64,000 bases of DNA from Cardinalis cardinalis (taxonomy: Eukaryota; Chordata; Aves; Passeriformes; Cardinalidae), in NCBI GenBank assembly GCA_014549065.1, contig JACDOX010000289.1, forward strand, positions 62,001 through 126,000, given 5' to 3'. Shown here in pieces: positions 1-13,400 of this stretch. The position numbers and the translations under genes are program-made. The notes beneath the pieces are model-generated. The model did no database searches, was not told where the DNA came from, and worked only from the letters and a program-made list of their open reading frames with translations. Within the stretch, counting starts at the first letter, position 1. Every line of letters begins with the position of its first letter.

Positions 1-805
1 AATCCAACTCTAAGCGTCACATCTACACAGCTAGGAAAAGCACTGTCAGCTGCCATGGGCACTGCCTGGTGCTTTAGATCCCTCCAGGGATGGTGAGTCT
101 ATCACTGCTGTGAGCAATGGTCAGTAGTGCCTGACCACCCTTTCTGTGAAGACATTTTTCCTAATATCCAACCTAAATCTCCCTTGGCACTTCTTGAGGC
201 CATTTCCTCTCATCCTGTCACTGGTTCCAGGGGAACAGAGCCAGACTCCCACCTGGCTGCATCCTCTTGTCAGGGAGGATGGCACAGAGCAAAGTTTCCC
301 CGAGCCTTCTTTTTCTGCAGGCTGACCCCCCTCAGCTACCTCAGCTTCTCCTCATGAGACTTGTGCTCCACACCATTCCCTAGCTCCATTCCCTTCTCTG
401 GACATGCTCTAGTCCCTCACTGTCCTTCTTACAGTGGAGAGCCCCAAAACTGACTTCAGGATTAAAGCTGCAGGCCTCACCAGTGCCCAGTGAAGGGCAA
501 TGGTCACTGCCCTGCGCATGTGGCCACACCATGGCTGATACAAGCCAGATGCCATTGGTGTTCTTTGTCACGTGGGCTCATATTCAGCACACCCTGCCCT
601 TTCCTGTCATTCTTCCCCCAGCCTGGAGCACTCCGCGGGCCTGTTGTCACCCACGGGCAGGACCAGCACTTCACCTTGTTGACCCTCATACCACTGGTCT
701 TGGCCCATCAATCCAGCCTGCCCAGATCCTTCTGGAGAGCCTTCCTGCACAACAGCAGACAAGCATTCCTGCCCAACTCAGTGTCATCTTCAAGCACTCA
801 TCACT
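1..805 (-). mobile_element. CR1 LINE fragment, antisense, degraded
   Basis: Read on the minus strand this follows the usual CR1 3' region. On the plus strand the typical antisense phrases appear in order: a 'ccagggatggtga' type block near 85, 'atatccaacctaaatctcccttggcac' type text near 165-195, a block like 'cctcagcttctcctcatgagacttgtgctcca' near 340-370, and 'cccagatccttctggagagccttcctgc' type text near 720-750. Many small gaps and substitutions show that it is old. The left end is cut by the window and the right limit is approximate. No open reading frame of meaning remains. Confidence 0.8.
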
Positions 806-1655
806 GCAATTGGTAGAAAGCACAAAGCTACAGCTTTTCATCTTCAAAGACACCACCAAATCCACAGTAATGCCCCAGTTTAACTCAGACAGTAGTTATA
901 CTGTTTCCTGTCCTCACCTATGTTGTATTACCACTGTTATATTCCTATTAGAATTCAAATAAATTCCAACAGTGTCAATTCCCATATTGTTGCAAGGGAG
1001 TTGTTCTGTGGGCTATTTTTGTTTATTTGTTTGGGCAGCTGTTTATTTTTTAGTTTTGTTTTGTTTTCTTAAATTGTAAACATTACCTTGTGGGATCAAG
1101 TAACAATCTTAAATGAAGGTCTCAAAATTGCAGAGAAAATTCCACAAAGAATGTAGAATATTCAAGTGGTGGGAAGTGGAGTTCAAGACATTTGGAAAAA
1201 CTTCAGTGTCTCAAGAATTAACAGAAAATCCAACTCACAATTATCTGACATTAACATATCACTCTCTTCAAACAAGGGAAATTAAACAACTCCCCCAGCT
1301 CCTGCTAAAAAGAAGAAAAAATACCAAAACCGTATGATCCTCCCCATCCTTCTCCCCCCAAACACCCCAAACAAAGAAAAAAACCACACCTCAAAAATAA
1401 GGTCATCATAAGGTCTTTGTTAGGGAGATCTTTTACTTTTCCAGAAGTGGAATTTGGTTTAATCATCATAATGCATGTAAGCCCTGCTCTCCCCTCCTCC
1501 CCACTCCAATTATTAGCAATTGCAGAGTAAAACGAATGACAACACCAGAATGCTAGTCACTCACAAAAAAATTAGAATGGTAACTAAAGGTATATCACAA
1601 CAGTTGACTTATTTTTTCTTCTATTAAGACAAGCCTTTTTTCTATATTTAGTCAA
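806..1655. other. AT-rich intergenic stretch, nothing recognised
   Basis: No convincing exon, RNA gene or repeat family is seen. It holds T-rich (about 1010-1075) and A-rich (about 1310-1395) low-complexity patches. The short open frames here have no splice context or recognised protein content. Confidence 0.5.
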
Positions 1656-1657
1656 GC

Positions 1658-1725
1658 CTTTCAGGAGGTGGACTTTGCTGATCCTTGTAGGTCCCTTCCA
1701 ACACAAAATATTCTGTGATTCATTT
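1658..1725 (+). mobile_element. CR1 3' tail fragment, sense
   Basis: It contains the conserved CR1 tail 'gatccttgtaggtcccttccaac' (broken by a few changes) followed by 'atattctgtgattc', which matches the end of CR1 elements on the plus strand. Only the last 60-70 bases of the element are present. Confidence 0.75.
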
Positions 1726-4139
1726 CAAAAAGCTAGAAAGAAATGGAAATGCTCTCATTGTAAGCTCACCCGGCCAATTTTTAGCATGTGCAACTTCTAT
1801 AAAATGTGCTTCCAAATAAAAAGCAACAGGTTCCCCATAACCATTGCAGATACTGAAGAGCTGCTTTTCTTTTTCAGATACTCAAATAGATATTGAATTG
1901 GTAAGAGAAAATGCATACAAAATAAATCAATATGTTCATTTGCCCCATGAAACCAGTAGTTTTTATTGAAGGGCCCTTGTTAGTGGCAGGGAATCCTAGA
2001 TTTCCTATGTGGTCAGCAGTTACTTACCTTAGTGTACTTCGCAAGCATACGGAAGAAGTGAGCAATGTAAAACTGCAGTTTCAGACAGTTAAAGGTAGTG
2101 AACCTTCAGTAATCCTAAAGAGAGCTCCATCTTCAAGAAAAAGCAAAGCATGGAACTATCCTAATGGTAATAACCATATGTGTAGGCATACATGCTTCAG
2201 TCCACCTGCCTGCATCCCAGACATAATTGCAAGAAACATGAGTACATCTCTCTGCAAATATTTTATTCCCAGCTAATTAAAAAGACGAAGAAGAAAAAAA
2301 ATCACAGAGTATCTGCTTTAATCAAACTTTCTAAGTGAGGAACATAAGGATAGGTTAATTTAATCAAGCATGATAAAACCACTAATAAACCTCAAGATAG
2401 GATTAATTCGCATCTTTCAAGCATTTCCTTCTTCCTAACATCTCTTGACCCTTGCCTCAATTAAATCTTGCTACTTTCTTCTACCACCTGTTTTGAGCAA
2501 TGAGCAGCAAAACATCAGGTTGCACCAGCTGTTAAGATAAAGATGATACAGTTTCCCTACATCCATCAAATGAAGGTTGTACAATTGCCAGACATCGCAT
2601 AAGTAAACAAATAAAATGAAACAAACTCATCGGTAGAACAGCAGTCTATCAGATGCCCAGACAAAGTACATGCATAGGACAAAAAAGCAATCAAAACTAG
2701 TAGAATACTCTCCTAGTTTCCAGCTTTGTGGAGACTGGGGTTATTCACCTTCATACGACTGATGATTTACAGACTGGCAGTGCAACTACCTCCTCATTCC
2801 TCCATCTGCTGTCATGCTCGAGCTGTCCCTGAACAACCACTTTTGCCACCCCTTCTGATCAAAGCTGCAATTCCTGTCCCCAAGCAAGACAGCTTGATCA
2901 TGGTAATACTCTGGTCAGAGACTAAATGACCCACCCATCTATACAAGTGAATATTAGCACCAGAAAGAGAGAAGAGAAGCAATTCCTTAGACTACACTGC
3001 CATTAAGACATCTGCATAGGATGCTCTTGCTTTCCTTATATCAAGGCTATTTCATATATATGTAATGATCTCCACTGCTCTTCCTCCACCTCCTTGATTA
3101 GTGCAAACACAGTGCCACATGCTAGCCAAGGGNGTGTCCTGAATGGCAGTAGAGAACAGAGTATTCAAATTTGGACGAAGGATTAATATCCTGGCATAAT
3201 ACAGTCTTTTATTCTGCATTTCATTCCTTAAGTGATAATTTCTATTATTCTATTTACTTTTTTCTTTTCCACTACATCTTGAACTGACTTTTCAGAGTAT
3301 CATGCACAGTGACTCTCAGATGTTTTCTTCCCCAGATGCTGCAGAAAACCATAAAAATACCATTGCTTTTGTATTCCTAGTAAAACAACGTGCAATAAGA
3401 ACAGCTGAACAATTACTAAGCTAAGCTTGAAAGATGCTTCCTTTGCTATTGAACACAATTTTTATGACAATCATGACAAAACAGTAGCTTAGAAGAGCAA
3501 GGAAATACAGCAAAAAAATAAACCAGGAAAGCAGTTTACACAACAAAAAATATTCACTGACACAAATATGGAANAGGCGATATTGTTTCCAAAGTGACTA
3601 AACATAAAGAGTTTACTACAGAGCAGAAAAGAAGTTTATTTTAACCCTTCGTAAATTTCTTAGTATCCTCAAGAGCAAACCCGGGAAGAGAAAGAAGGTA
3701 AACACTGGAAGTATCCACCAATTTTAGGGTACCGCATCGGCAGAGGCATAAGCAGGTAGAAAATGTTTATAAGCATATGGAAATATTTGAATTATTTTTC
3801 ATTTAAAAAATTAAAACTCTTGACTTCATAATATGGACACAGTTGTCAAATAATTCTGGTAAACCATTTAAACTTTGCTTAAGTCTCCATTATCTAGAGT
3901 TTGATTACTCTTTCCAGAGAGCTATCAGGTTACTTAAAAAAACCTCTAATCTGATCCTGTTCTGTCTACTGTGAAGAAACAGCATGTGAAGAACACAGGC
4001 TTATCACAAAGTTGGGTCAAAACCTAGGGAGTGACTGTTAGCTGTCATGCAAGCGTCAGGAGGGTTTAAATACTTTCTTTGGGCATGGAGAAATCTTGTA
4101 AGTAGGCACAAGAGATTGGAAAGGAAAAAGAAACCTCTA
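1726..4139. other. Intergenic or intronic stretch with no clear gene
   Basis: Mostly AT-rich single-copy-looking DNA. If the CpG island at 4140-4790 is the promoter of a minus-strand gene, this would be its first intron. I see no protein I recognise. One exon-like segment on the minus strand (2028-2072) is listed separately. Confidence 0.45.
2028..2072 (-). other. Possible 45-nt minus-strand exon
   Basis: On the minus strand an acceptor (…aactgcag) precedes 45 nt and is followed by a perfect consensus donor (AAG|gtaagt). An ATG at 2046-2048 would open a frame MLAKYTK that runs into the donor. It lies downstream, in the minus direction, of the CpG island donor at 4200, so it could be a second 5' exon of that gene. 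I do not recognise the peptide, and a chance pairing of splice signals is quite possible. Confidence 0.25.
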
Positions 4140-4790
4140 GAGGAGCAACAGCTCTGCTCTCACATATCTCCGGATGGATGAGGCCCGTGCAGCTCTTACC
4201 AGTTCGTCGGGCGCTCGCTGGGGATCAAACTGCAATTTCACACTGCCGGTAATTCCCCGCAGCAGTAACGCTCCGAGACCACCGAGAAAAAGCGACCCCG
4301 AATCTGTGCAGCTCTGGAGAGTCTGCGGGGTCCGAGAGATCGGCGGTGTGTGGTGCACCCCGGGAGTTCTAAGGTTGAGCTCACTTCTTCCCCCCAGAGC
4401 CCTCAACCTTCTATCACGGGCGACACAGCAGCCGCTCCCGGTTCTCCACGCGGAAGGGGAACGGGCAGCACCGACGAACGCCGGCCACCCCCCAGCACGG
4501 GACCGCCCCTCTGCCACGGAACCCCGCGCTCCCTCTGCCACCTCCGCCCGGCGGGCCGGCTCGAGCCGAGCAGCAACCCCGCGCCCAGCCCACTTCTCCG
4601 CTCCAGGCACGACCGAGGCCGCTGTGGCCAGCTCAGCTCGGCGCTGCCCAGCCTGGCTCGGCTCGGCACATCCCCACTCACCTGCCTGGCTCCGCACGGC
4701 GCGGCCCGGCTCCCCGCTGCCTCCCGTCGCTTCCGGCCCCACCCCGCCCCGCCCCCGGCTTCGAAAATTGCTCCTGCTTTGAAATTTAAA
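4140..4790 (-). promoter_or_regulatory. CpG island, probable promoter and 5' exon of the next minus-strand gene
   Basis: About 650 bases are GC-rich with many CpG pairs, sharply different from the AT-rich flanks. On the minus strand a strong donor (ACTG|gtaagag) ends a possible noncoding first exon at 4200. A GC-box-like run (ccccgcccc) lies near 4742-4752. In human the gene just beyond the 3' end of TCTN3, on the same strand, is ALDH18A1, whose first exon is noncoding; that arrangement would fit here. The ALDH18A1 identity is inference from gene order only, since no coding part is visible. Open frames on both strands across the island are GC-content artefacts. Confidence 0.6.
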
Positions 4791-4799
4791 ATTACGTCT

Positions 4800-7247
4800 T
4801 CTAAATAAACGAGGGACATGTTTGGAAAGGACTTTAAAAATTACCTAGGAAAGATCGTCTCCACTCGGACAGTGTAAAAACAGACCTCTTGCCTCAAAAA
4901 GGGGAGATGTTGGAAAGATGGCTCTAGCTAGAATGCTGGCAGCAGAAAAAGAGTTTTGTCTCAGCCCTTTGACATGGAGTACAAACACTCCATTCCAGTA
5001 CATCCGACATACGAGTCTGCCTTGTGTGTGGTAATGTCATAACGTTGCCTGATACTGAATTGCAACACAGGCTATTTCAGAGCAGGCAGGGGGGAAAAAC
5101 ACAACATGATAAAGTAGATACGAAAATGCACTGCCATAGGAAACTGCAGATTCTAAACCCACAAGCACTGCTGTCATGTGGCTAGAATTTGAATATGCCT
5201 TAATTCAGGCTGGACCCGAATATGGACAAGGCTCTTTCCAGCTCTTATTTCTTGCCATGACAAAATGTGAAAGGAGACAAACATGAGCTAAAAAATAGGT
5301 CATGGAGGTCAGATAATTATGGCAGATAATTACAGTATAAAAGGTGATGCATTCTTACAGCATTTCACATATTTGCAGCCTATAGAGCAAAGAGTAGCTC
5401 TGTAGTTATACCTAAGTGAATTACCTCAATAATGCAGAAAACAAGGATGCCAGATCCTTTTCATTCAAGCCCTATCCCAATACATTTAGCATGTGTTCCC
5501 AGGTTACATTTGGGAAGTTTCTCCAGCTAACCCTTTGTAATTCAGTTGCTGTCACCTCTAAATTGATTTCCTGGATTCCACAAATTAGGGACATGAGAGG
5601 ACATGGGACACACTACAAATGTGTTCTGAGAAAAACTTTTCAAAGGTATTACAGGCACATCTGAGAAGCCACATCTACCTAAAAATCAAAGGTTGTTTCT
5701 GTGTAATGGTACAGTCCTGTGTAATACTGGAATGCATACAGTTCTGAATGCTCACACCAACTTGGTTGGGCTGCCCCAGAATAGAAATCAACGGACACTG
5801 AAGACGCACAGAATTCGTTCCCAGCTAATAAACCATGCAAATAAGGACAAAGACAAATACGTGACATTAACCCAGAAGCTTTTAGATGGGTTGTAGTTTT
5901 GTTTTACTTGAGTTATCTCCTTTGATATCCTGACTAATTACTAGTTTTTCAGTTTATTTCTGCATTCTTTTTAAAGTTTGTAATGAGGAGAAGCAACAGA
6001 GTTGCTATGTGCAGTATAGGTACAAAAGGAACAAATATATTTTATTAAAACTAGGCTCTGAAATTTTTGGCTTTTATTGATTCCATTGGAGCACTTGGCA
6101 TCAGATGGGGCAGATTTTTCCATCATCTGAAGAAGATAAATAATAAAATCTTTTGCTAAAAAATATACTTTCATCCAACAGCTTCCTGGAACAATTAAGC
6201 AGATTTCCTGTGTGACGGTAGAGGGCAGTCTAGATAATCAGACCACCTTTAACGTCAAAAACAATATATTTATTTCCAAGTCCCAGAGAGTGAGCCAGAG
6301 GTAAGGTATTGCAGCAAGCTTCAGTCTCAATACATCTACAAATTTTCCTAAAATATTCAATGTTTTAGCTTCAGAACTATTCACAAGTCTCTCTGATGTG
6401 CTACTAGAATTTCAGTAGTTATCATTTTCCGTTCAGTTCTTATCTGGAACAAGAGAATGTTTGTTATCTAGGAAAAAGTCTATTCAGGCCCATTTCTTCC
6501 AGGGAGGAAAAAAAAGATTAGGACGATGTTTTGACAAACTACTAAAATTCAACTGTATTTCAGAGCATTCACAATTACTTTGTTTTGTGCAACAGTGTTG
6601 CTAATGTAGAAAGTGATTAAACCATGAAAATTTCAATTGAATATCTGTATTTGAAAACACACAAAAAAAGCAAGATTCAAAAAATCTCACAGAGGTGCAG
6701 TTGTCATCATCTAACAAGGACAGGTTAGGGGTGACTGGCACACATGCTTACTCATAAAATAGAATTCAGGCCACCTGGGAGAGCTCCTGTATTTTAAATG
6801 TTCGATTAGTTTCACATAGAAAAATCAAATGCTTCTCCAACAGGAGAGCGGCTCCAAAATCAGATGCTTCTCCAACTGAAAGCAACCCCAAAATGCTTTG
6901 ATTGAACTTTTCTTCTCTCTCCATGCTCCCTGGTTTAGAGAGCATTCTTGGTTTCTGGGAACACGGAATAGTAGTTTTAATAGTCTCTTCCTAGTCCCTC
7001 ATTAAAGCAATGTCCCTGGATCTCTACATTTCTCAAGTGTGCCACTGCAGTGATGTTCACAGATGGTTCACATACAAAGAACAGGAACATGAGAGGACAA
7101 GCAGCCCATATGGCTTAATCCAAGAACAGAAGGCACACAGATATCACAGAAATGGTATAAAAACCTGATGACAAAAGTCCATCATGTGGGTCATATCCTG
7201 AATATATCAATTCACTCATCACACTTTAAATACAGGCTCCGTCTATC
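4800..7247. other. Gap between CpG island and TCTN3 stop; includes TCTN3 3' UTR
   Basis: No coding exon is recognised. The upper part must contain the TCTN3 3' untranslated region. Minus-strand AATAAA signals are present at about 6269-6274, 6073-6078, 6041-6046 and 5953-5958, so the transcript end cannot be fixed. The rest is AT-rich DNA without a repeat family I can name. Confidence 0.5.
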
Positions 7248-7469
7248 TCAAAAGCAGAAAATACTAGACATTACTAGAATTAACAATAAATACCCAGCCA
7301 GATCACCTCTGTAAGTTCTTTCTACATTCAGGGCTACCTTGAATGGAAAAAAGATGTCAAATGGGAGTNTCCAGTGCCTTTGGGGCTGGCCTCGTGGAGG
7401 TTCTGGCCAATCCGTCATGTCAGTGAAGGTAACAANAGTTGTCACAGGTACCATGCTCGTGTTTAGAAA
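7248..7469 (-). CDS. TCTN3: TCTN3 last coding exon with C-terminal hydrophobic segment
   Basis: 222 nt including the TGA stop at 7248-7250. The acceptor is a clean pyrimidine tract ending ctgcag. It carries the family signature PEPPRGQPQRHW..PFDIFFPFKVA and ends in a hydrophobic stretch that probably anchors the protein. Two Ns lie in the exon (7369, 7436). The splice from the preceding exon keeps the spacing seen in human. Confidence 0.96.
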   Translation of the reverse strand, partial: FLNTSMVPVTTXVTFTDMTDWPEPPRGQPQRHWXLPFDIFFPFKVALNVERTYRGDLAGYLLLILVMSSIFCF

Positions 7470-10400
7470 CTGCAGCAAGAAGGGAAGCAAAAAGAGTTTA
7501 GCAGTCTTAATACAAAAGGCATACCCCTCCCAAGTTTTCTAATGGGGACTCACTGTAGATGATTGAAAAGCATGATGTCTTTGGGATGGTAAGAGTTCAG
7601 TGTTCTAAGAGTAAGACCTCTTTCCCAAAATTGATACTTAGCAGGTAAATTGAGGGTGTAGTAAAGATCAGTAGCTACTGTGTATCATATGCTAGAGATC
7701 TCCAAAATGGCAGCAGTGACCAAAGCTCTGCTACAGTAAGCCTTCTACTCAGAGGAAAGACATCCCAAATAGTTAGTAATAACAACAGATGCAAACTAGC
7801 TTTATTTTTTATAAAAGATCAGCTGGCTCCTTGGACAAGTGCTTGCTACCAGAAAGAACTGCCACAAGATGCAATCCTATCAATAAATGTCAGTAAACTA
7901 AAGCAGGGACCCAATACAATATAAATTTATTGCTCACACTTTAGGATGTTGTTTCAGGAAGGAGACAGATCAGTGAAGATCACACAGCAGACTGAACCTC
8001 TAAGGCCTCAGTTCTTTTCTGTTTTAATGGAATGCAGCAAGAAAACTAATACACTAGGTCTTTGAACTGCATGGAGTTTCATGGCTACCTTGGGCTGATT
8101 TAAGACCACGCTGCTGCCAAAAGAGCAACCTCACTCTCTGCCCCACTTCCCAGCTCTGCATGCTAACATTGAGAGGGCATTTACTGGCAGCACAGCTTCT
8201 GTGCTTGCACTGGTTTATGCCAACCTGTGAAATTACCACCTCAATCACTTCCCTGAGAAGAATTTCAAAGATTCCCTTCAGAGCAAAATTCCGTAGGAAG
8301 CACTCCAAAAATTTGCAAGATGGAGTTCATCTTAAGAAAATTTTTTTCTTAAGAGTTCATGACTCTTAAGAAAAAAATACTGCGACTCCTATTGGGGAAT
8401 TTTTGTGGCATCCTCAAGGTGAATTAAAAAAATACGTCAGTGCCTAAACTAAAAAAACCCCAACAAACAAAATGAACAATGCATTGAGTACAGTCTTGGT
8501 TCTACAGGAGTGTGCAAAGAGGCATCATGAGCAGATTCCTCGTGCACCTTTGCCTCTGCAGCACCAGTCCTGAGACCATCAGCATGCGGCACTTCAGCCT
8601 GCTGTGGGTCCATTCCCCAGGCCTGCTCTGCTGCCCAAAGGTGGCCCCTGAGCAGTTCCCATTCCAGAACGGCTACACAAAATGCTGAGGCTATTTCTTC
8701 TGTCATCACCTGGAAGCTTCGCTCACTTGCAAAGTGTCCTAATGTTATTCCTTCCAGCCAGTTTACCACCTTCTTGTCCTCCATGCCAGATCAGTCCTTG
8801 ATCACAATTCACCACTGCTGAGCAGTTACAAATACAATTTCCCAAACAATTCTGATACAAGTTCTCCTATCAATGAGTAAACACACTCAAAAATAGGCCA
8901 AGTTGCCCTAGTCAACAAGAAGCCTCAAGATGATTGATTTAAGTGTCTGGACCTTGAAAAACTGCCTTAAAATCAGAGAGATTAGTGCAGGGAAAAAAAA
9001 TCCATACACAATCCCTCCTGAACAGCTGGGAGAAGGCAACCATTAGCAACTTCCAGCATGCTCTTCTAGAACTCCACATCATTTTAAAACGCCCTGTATT
9101 TTCATCAAGTCCAAATATAACTGTGATCAGATATTGTGTATGGCTGTGGAAATCGGGATATCTTCCCTGGGTTCTCTGTTTTCTGGTCAGTTACTTTGGG
9201 AACTTTCCAGTGACACAGTGCTGTATAAATAATAAAAGGTTTCTCTAAAGAATATTAAAGGAACTCAAGGATAGTTCTCAGATAGAGAATCTGTAGGCTA
9301 AAGCTGGGAAGTGGCATAATTTGAAAGTAATATGCAGCCTAGTATGCTTACAAATAGTTGCACTTCATAACTGCTGGCTATAGAGCAAGTTGGTACTTTC
9401 CTAAAACGTCTTCACTAACAATCCTAATTTGTGGATTTGTGATGTCACCGATGAAGTCAGTACTGATTTTAATGACATGGGGTTTTTTTGCTGTCAGAAA
9501 CTTTCTTTCTTGTAATTAGCTTTGCAATATATCTTAAGGGTCTAAAGTAATTAGCATCAGTTGCTCAAGCAAATAAAATCTGAATCTCATTCTTCTTGAT
9601 TAACTAATCCTGAGGGATTTGCACCCTACACCTTTACTAGGAATGCAAATCTTCTTACTCAGACAGAAGATTTTTTTATTAATTTTATTATTTATTTATT
9701 AATGAAGCCATGTAACAGGTGATTTAAAAATATTTTCATGGTGTGGGAGTATCACTCTGCCTCAGGGCAATATGAGTTTTACATGGTTAACATCTTCCTA
9801 TCCTCTTCTCTTCGTGTATTTTGCAAGAAGGGAAAACAAAAGGGTACCATGAGATGCATTCAAACAAGTGTGTAAAATCTCATTTAGACTGAGTCTGAAG
9901 TTCAAAGAGTGTTAACACATCAGACAAATACCTTCCTCACAGTCATGAAGATGCCTGGGTAGGTGCCAGCTGCTTCCCCTAAGCCCTTACAGAGAAGTGT
10001 AAGCCTTGAAATATTTCTGCTGCCCAAAAGACTATGGGATATAAAAAAAAAAAAAAAAAATCACAATGGGATCCACTGACACATGCTTGAAAAAGACTGC
10101 TCATTGTCCTCTGTGGTATTGTCCTCTGTGGTCATGTTAGCTGACATGTTCCTGCTGACATCACAAAATCACAGAATGGTCTGGGCTGGAAGGGACCTTT
10201 AAAGGCCACCTAGTTCAAGCCTTCTATGATGAGCAAGGATGCCTTCAACTAGATCAGGTAGTTCAGAACTCCATCCAACCTGGCCTTGAATATCCTCTTT
10301 CTGGCTTATAGCCTTCCTCCCCAATTCTCCAAATATGCTGCTATCAGCATTAGTCACTTCCTCAGCTACCTATTGGTGATTTCAGAAGCTCTAGAGGAAC

Positions 10401-13400
10401 AGAAATCTTCTGCACAGATTATCAGCATTCTGTGGAGTCTCTGAAATATTACTAAACTCAAATTCCACATTAAGGCTTTAAGAGACAACTAAATATTAAA
10501 CATGGAGTTATTGGATGTTTGTAAGTACAACTTTATACCAACCATAACTGAAAGTTTAAAGATTGAGTCCTAAAGTGGCAGAAACTAGTTCAGGGTTGGA
10601 AAGAAGGTATCTTTTCCAGTTATACAACTGAGTGAGGACAGTACTGAAAAGACCACAAAACAACCTTCCTCTATAGAAGGCGACCCTTGCAGCCAGACAA
10701 CTGCTCAAATTCACTAGATCTCAACTTACTTAGTTTCAAGACCATTTGATTCCTTGGTTCTTAAATAACCTGTAAACCCCCTTTAATTACCTCTGTGTGC
10801 GAGGGAGGGTTTTTGATTCCATACCTTGAGGGGCTGACACTGGTAAAAGTGCCGTGTACCCACTACTTGAGCTTGTGGATTGGACAAAAGGCCCACTTTA
10901 GTCCACAATATCTGTATCTCCAGGGTCACAGGAACCATACAACAGGAAGTGCAACTCACAGCCTGAAAATAAAATACATGCTAATCAATTTAACATAGTA
11001 TTTTAAAAGTGATAAAGGACCATTATGGCCAAAGTCTAATATTTTGGATAATACAGGTCACAGAACCTGAATCAATCACTTCAGTACCCTCTGTAACTTC
11101 TGGTCATGTCAACCACCCATTTTGGAGCTACATACATCTCACTGTCATCTCAGTTCCAATTAGAATTTGTCTCAGCTTTACCTCTTGGATTTCATATTCC
11201 ACTTAGTCATCCCCCCACAGATTAACAATTACTACAATGCAATTGGCTCACAAACATTAAGCTTATTAGAAAATATAATAGGATATAAATATCTCTACAA
11301 AAATATTCCCTATTCTGGAAAAGCAGAAAGGATTATAATAATAATTAATAGGAAGTAGCCAGCTACTATCAGTTCCAAAAGGCTGTCAGAAAATTATATA
11401 ACAGTGGATTCAGTATTTAACTCTTTTTGCCCATTTAAATAGCAGGAACAGGATTCAAGAGATAGGAAATCTGTCAGGGTTCATTGGGTTTGAGGTTTTT
11501 TTTGCTAAGTACTCTAATAATATGAACATGAACCATAATGACTGCTTTCACCTATTAAGACCCCTGAGAGTCATAGGTTCATTACACAAAAAAGTCCAGA
11601 TACCCCCACCTCCCCAAGGCAATACAAAGATATGAAAGGAAAAATATTTACAGTTGGTCTGTCTGCANTCATATTACCTCCACACTGCAGTTCTCAATCA
11701 GAATGGTCATCCACTCTTCTGCCTGGGTTGAATGAGCACTGCCAGTTACAGCAAAGTCTTCTGTTCTGTTCATGCCCTGAAAAGTTTCGTATAACTTCTG
11801 CTGCATGTAACTACAGTTACTGTCTTCCAATATTGGGGATAGGCTGGAAATGAGAAAATAACACCTTTAAGAAAGTGATTTCCAGGACAAAAAAAAAATC
11901 CAAACCACTGTCAACATCCTTTCTTTGCAATAACCATTTCTTCTAATCTTATAATGAGTCAACAAGTATTGGTATTAAACAGATGCAGTTTCAATCCTTT
12001 CAGCAACAAGAAAGGAGAAAAATATGGCAGGGATAATGATAAGGAAAACTGACAGCTCTTCCGCCATCTTATCGCATCAGTGGTCCTACACTTGCCATAT
12101 CGAAGGAACAATCTAAATCATCAAAACAATCACTTTTTAAGATTCATTCTTCAACTCTACTCTTGCCCAAGACATATTGCCAGACTAGAGCCTCAAAATG
12201 TCCCAGAAGACCTTCACAATGTTCAGATTATTCTAGCAGTCCACCATCTTTACTATATTCATGTTGTCTTAGGAGTTTGTGAAAGATCTGTAGAGACACA
12301 TTGGAGACCTCAGGGAAGGACCTAGGCTCCACAGAAGTACATCAGAGACTACAGAAAAACATTCTGAGTCCACAACTTCCAACTGTTGGAAAGGATGACT
12401 GCAGAGTGTGCTGTTACCTGATTTTGCAGCCTGTTCTCATATTCCTTCCAAACTGTACTGTGTGCCTGAGGAACTGTGAACAACTTCCATCACTTTCACT
12501 CCTTAATATGCTCATCTGACAGACTGCATATCAAGAAGCCAAACAAAAGTATAAACAGACAACATACAACACTCATCTCATTTAACAGTCCACTCACCCC
12601 ATATTCCTCCTTTTCCCTATTAGGGCACTATAAAAGTTCAGACAGTGCAGTAACAGAAATAAAAAAAAANCCCAGTGATAAACAAAAACTCATAGCAGAA
12701 AAAGGATACATGTTGCTTGGCACCATTGTTTGCAATCAACAGTGGTGCTCCAGTGATATAGCCAGGGTTTCCGCTTCTAGGCAATATATGAGAAAGAGTC
12801 CTGGTCTACAAAGCGACAAAGAGAAGAAATAGAGGAAAAAGAGGAAAAAATGAGCATCAATGACATCCATTCATCTCCAAAGATCAAATTTGCATTCTCA
12901 AAAATGTAAATGTAAGCTGTTTTTTGAATGACAGATCATTATACATTACTTAAACTATTTGTTTCCAAGGACTTTCTTACCTGGCCAATTTCATTTGCAG
13001 TCTAGGAGGTAAAAAACTAAATGTCAGTATCCTGAAATGTGGATAATACCAAGAAAGCTCTCAATACAATGAATTGCTATTGCTCAACATTTGTCTCTGA
13101 GGAAGTGAACAGATCAGTCAGGGCAATTCTACAAGGCAATTCTACAGGGCAATTCAGAAGAATTGCAGAACAAACTCTGCCTTGACCCTGATTCTTGGTG
13201 GACCATTCTACTTCTAAGTGGTTGTATGGCAGTCTGGGCATAACTTCAACAAAGTTGCATTGCACACTTACCAGCCCCTGAGGTCATCACTTATTCAATT
13301 TTACATTGAATTACATAAATCATAGGACAGGATTTATGTGAACTTAACACACATTAGTATTTCCCAGATTTCGACCCCCTTCAAAATAACTTTCTTTCCT

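Noticed and set aside
483..962. 159-codon plus-strand frame near the left end
   Set aside because: It lies mostly on the wrong strand of a degraded CR1 fragment.
4137..4819. Overlapping open frames of 138-202 codons on both strands
   Set aside because: They arise from high GC content in a CpG island, with no recognisable protein, and several start at non-ATG codons.
8054..8784. Two minus-strand frames (84 and 111 codons) in the last TCTN3 intron
   Set aside because: I considered an unknown retroposed or viral fragment. No family motif, poly(A) tail or flanking repeats could be seen, so they are left as chance frames.
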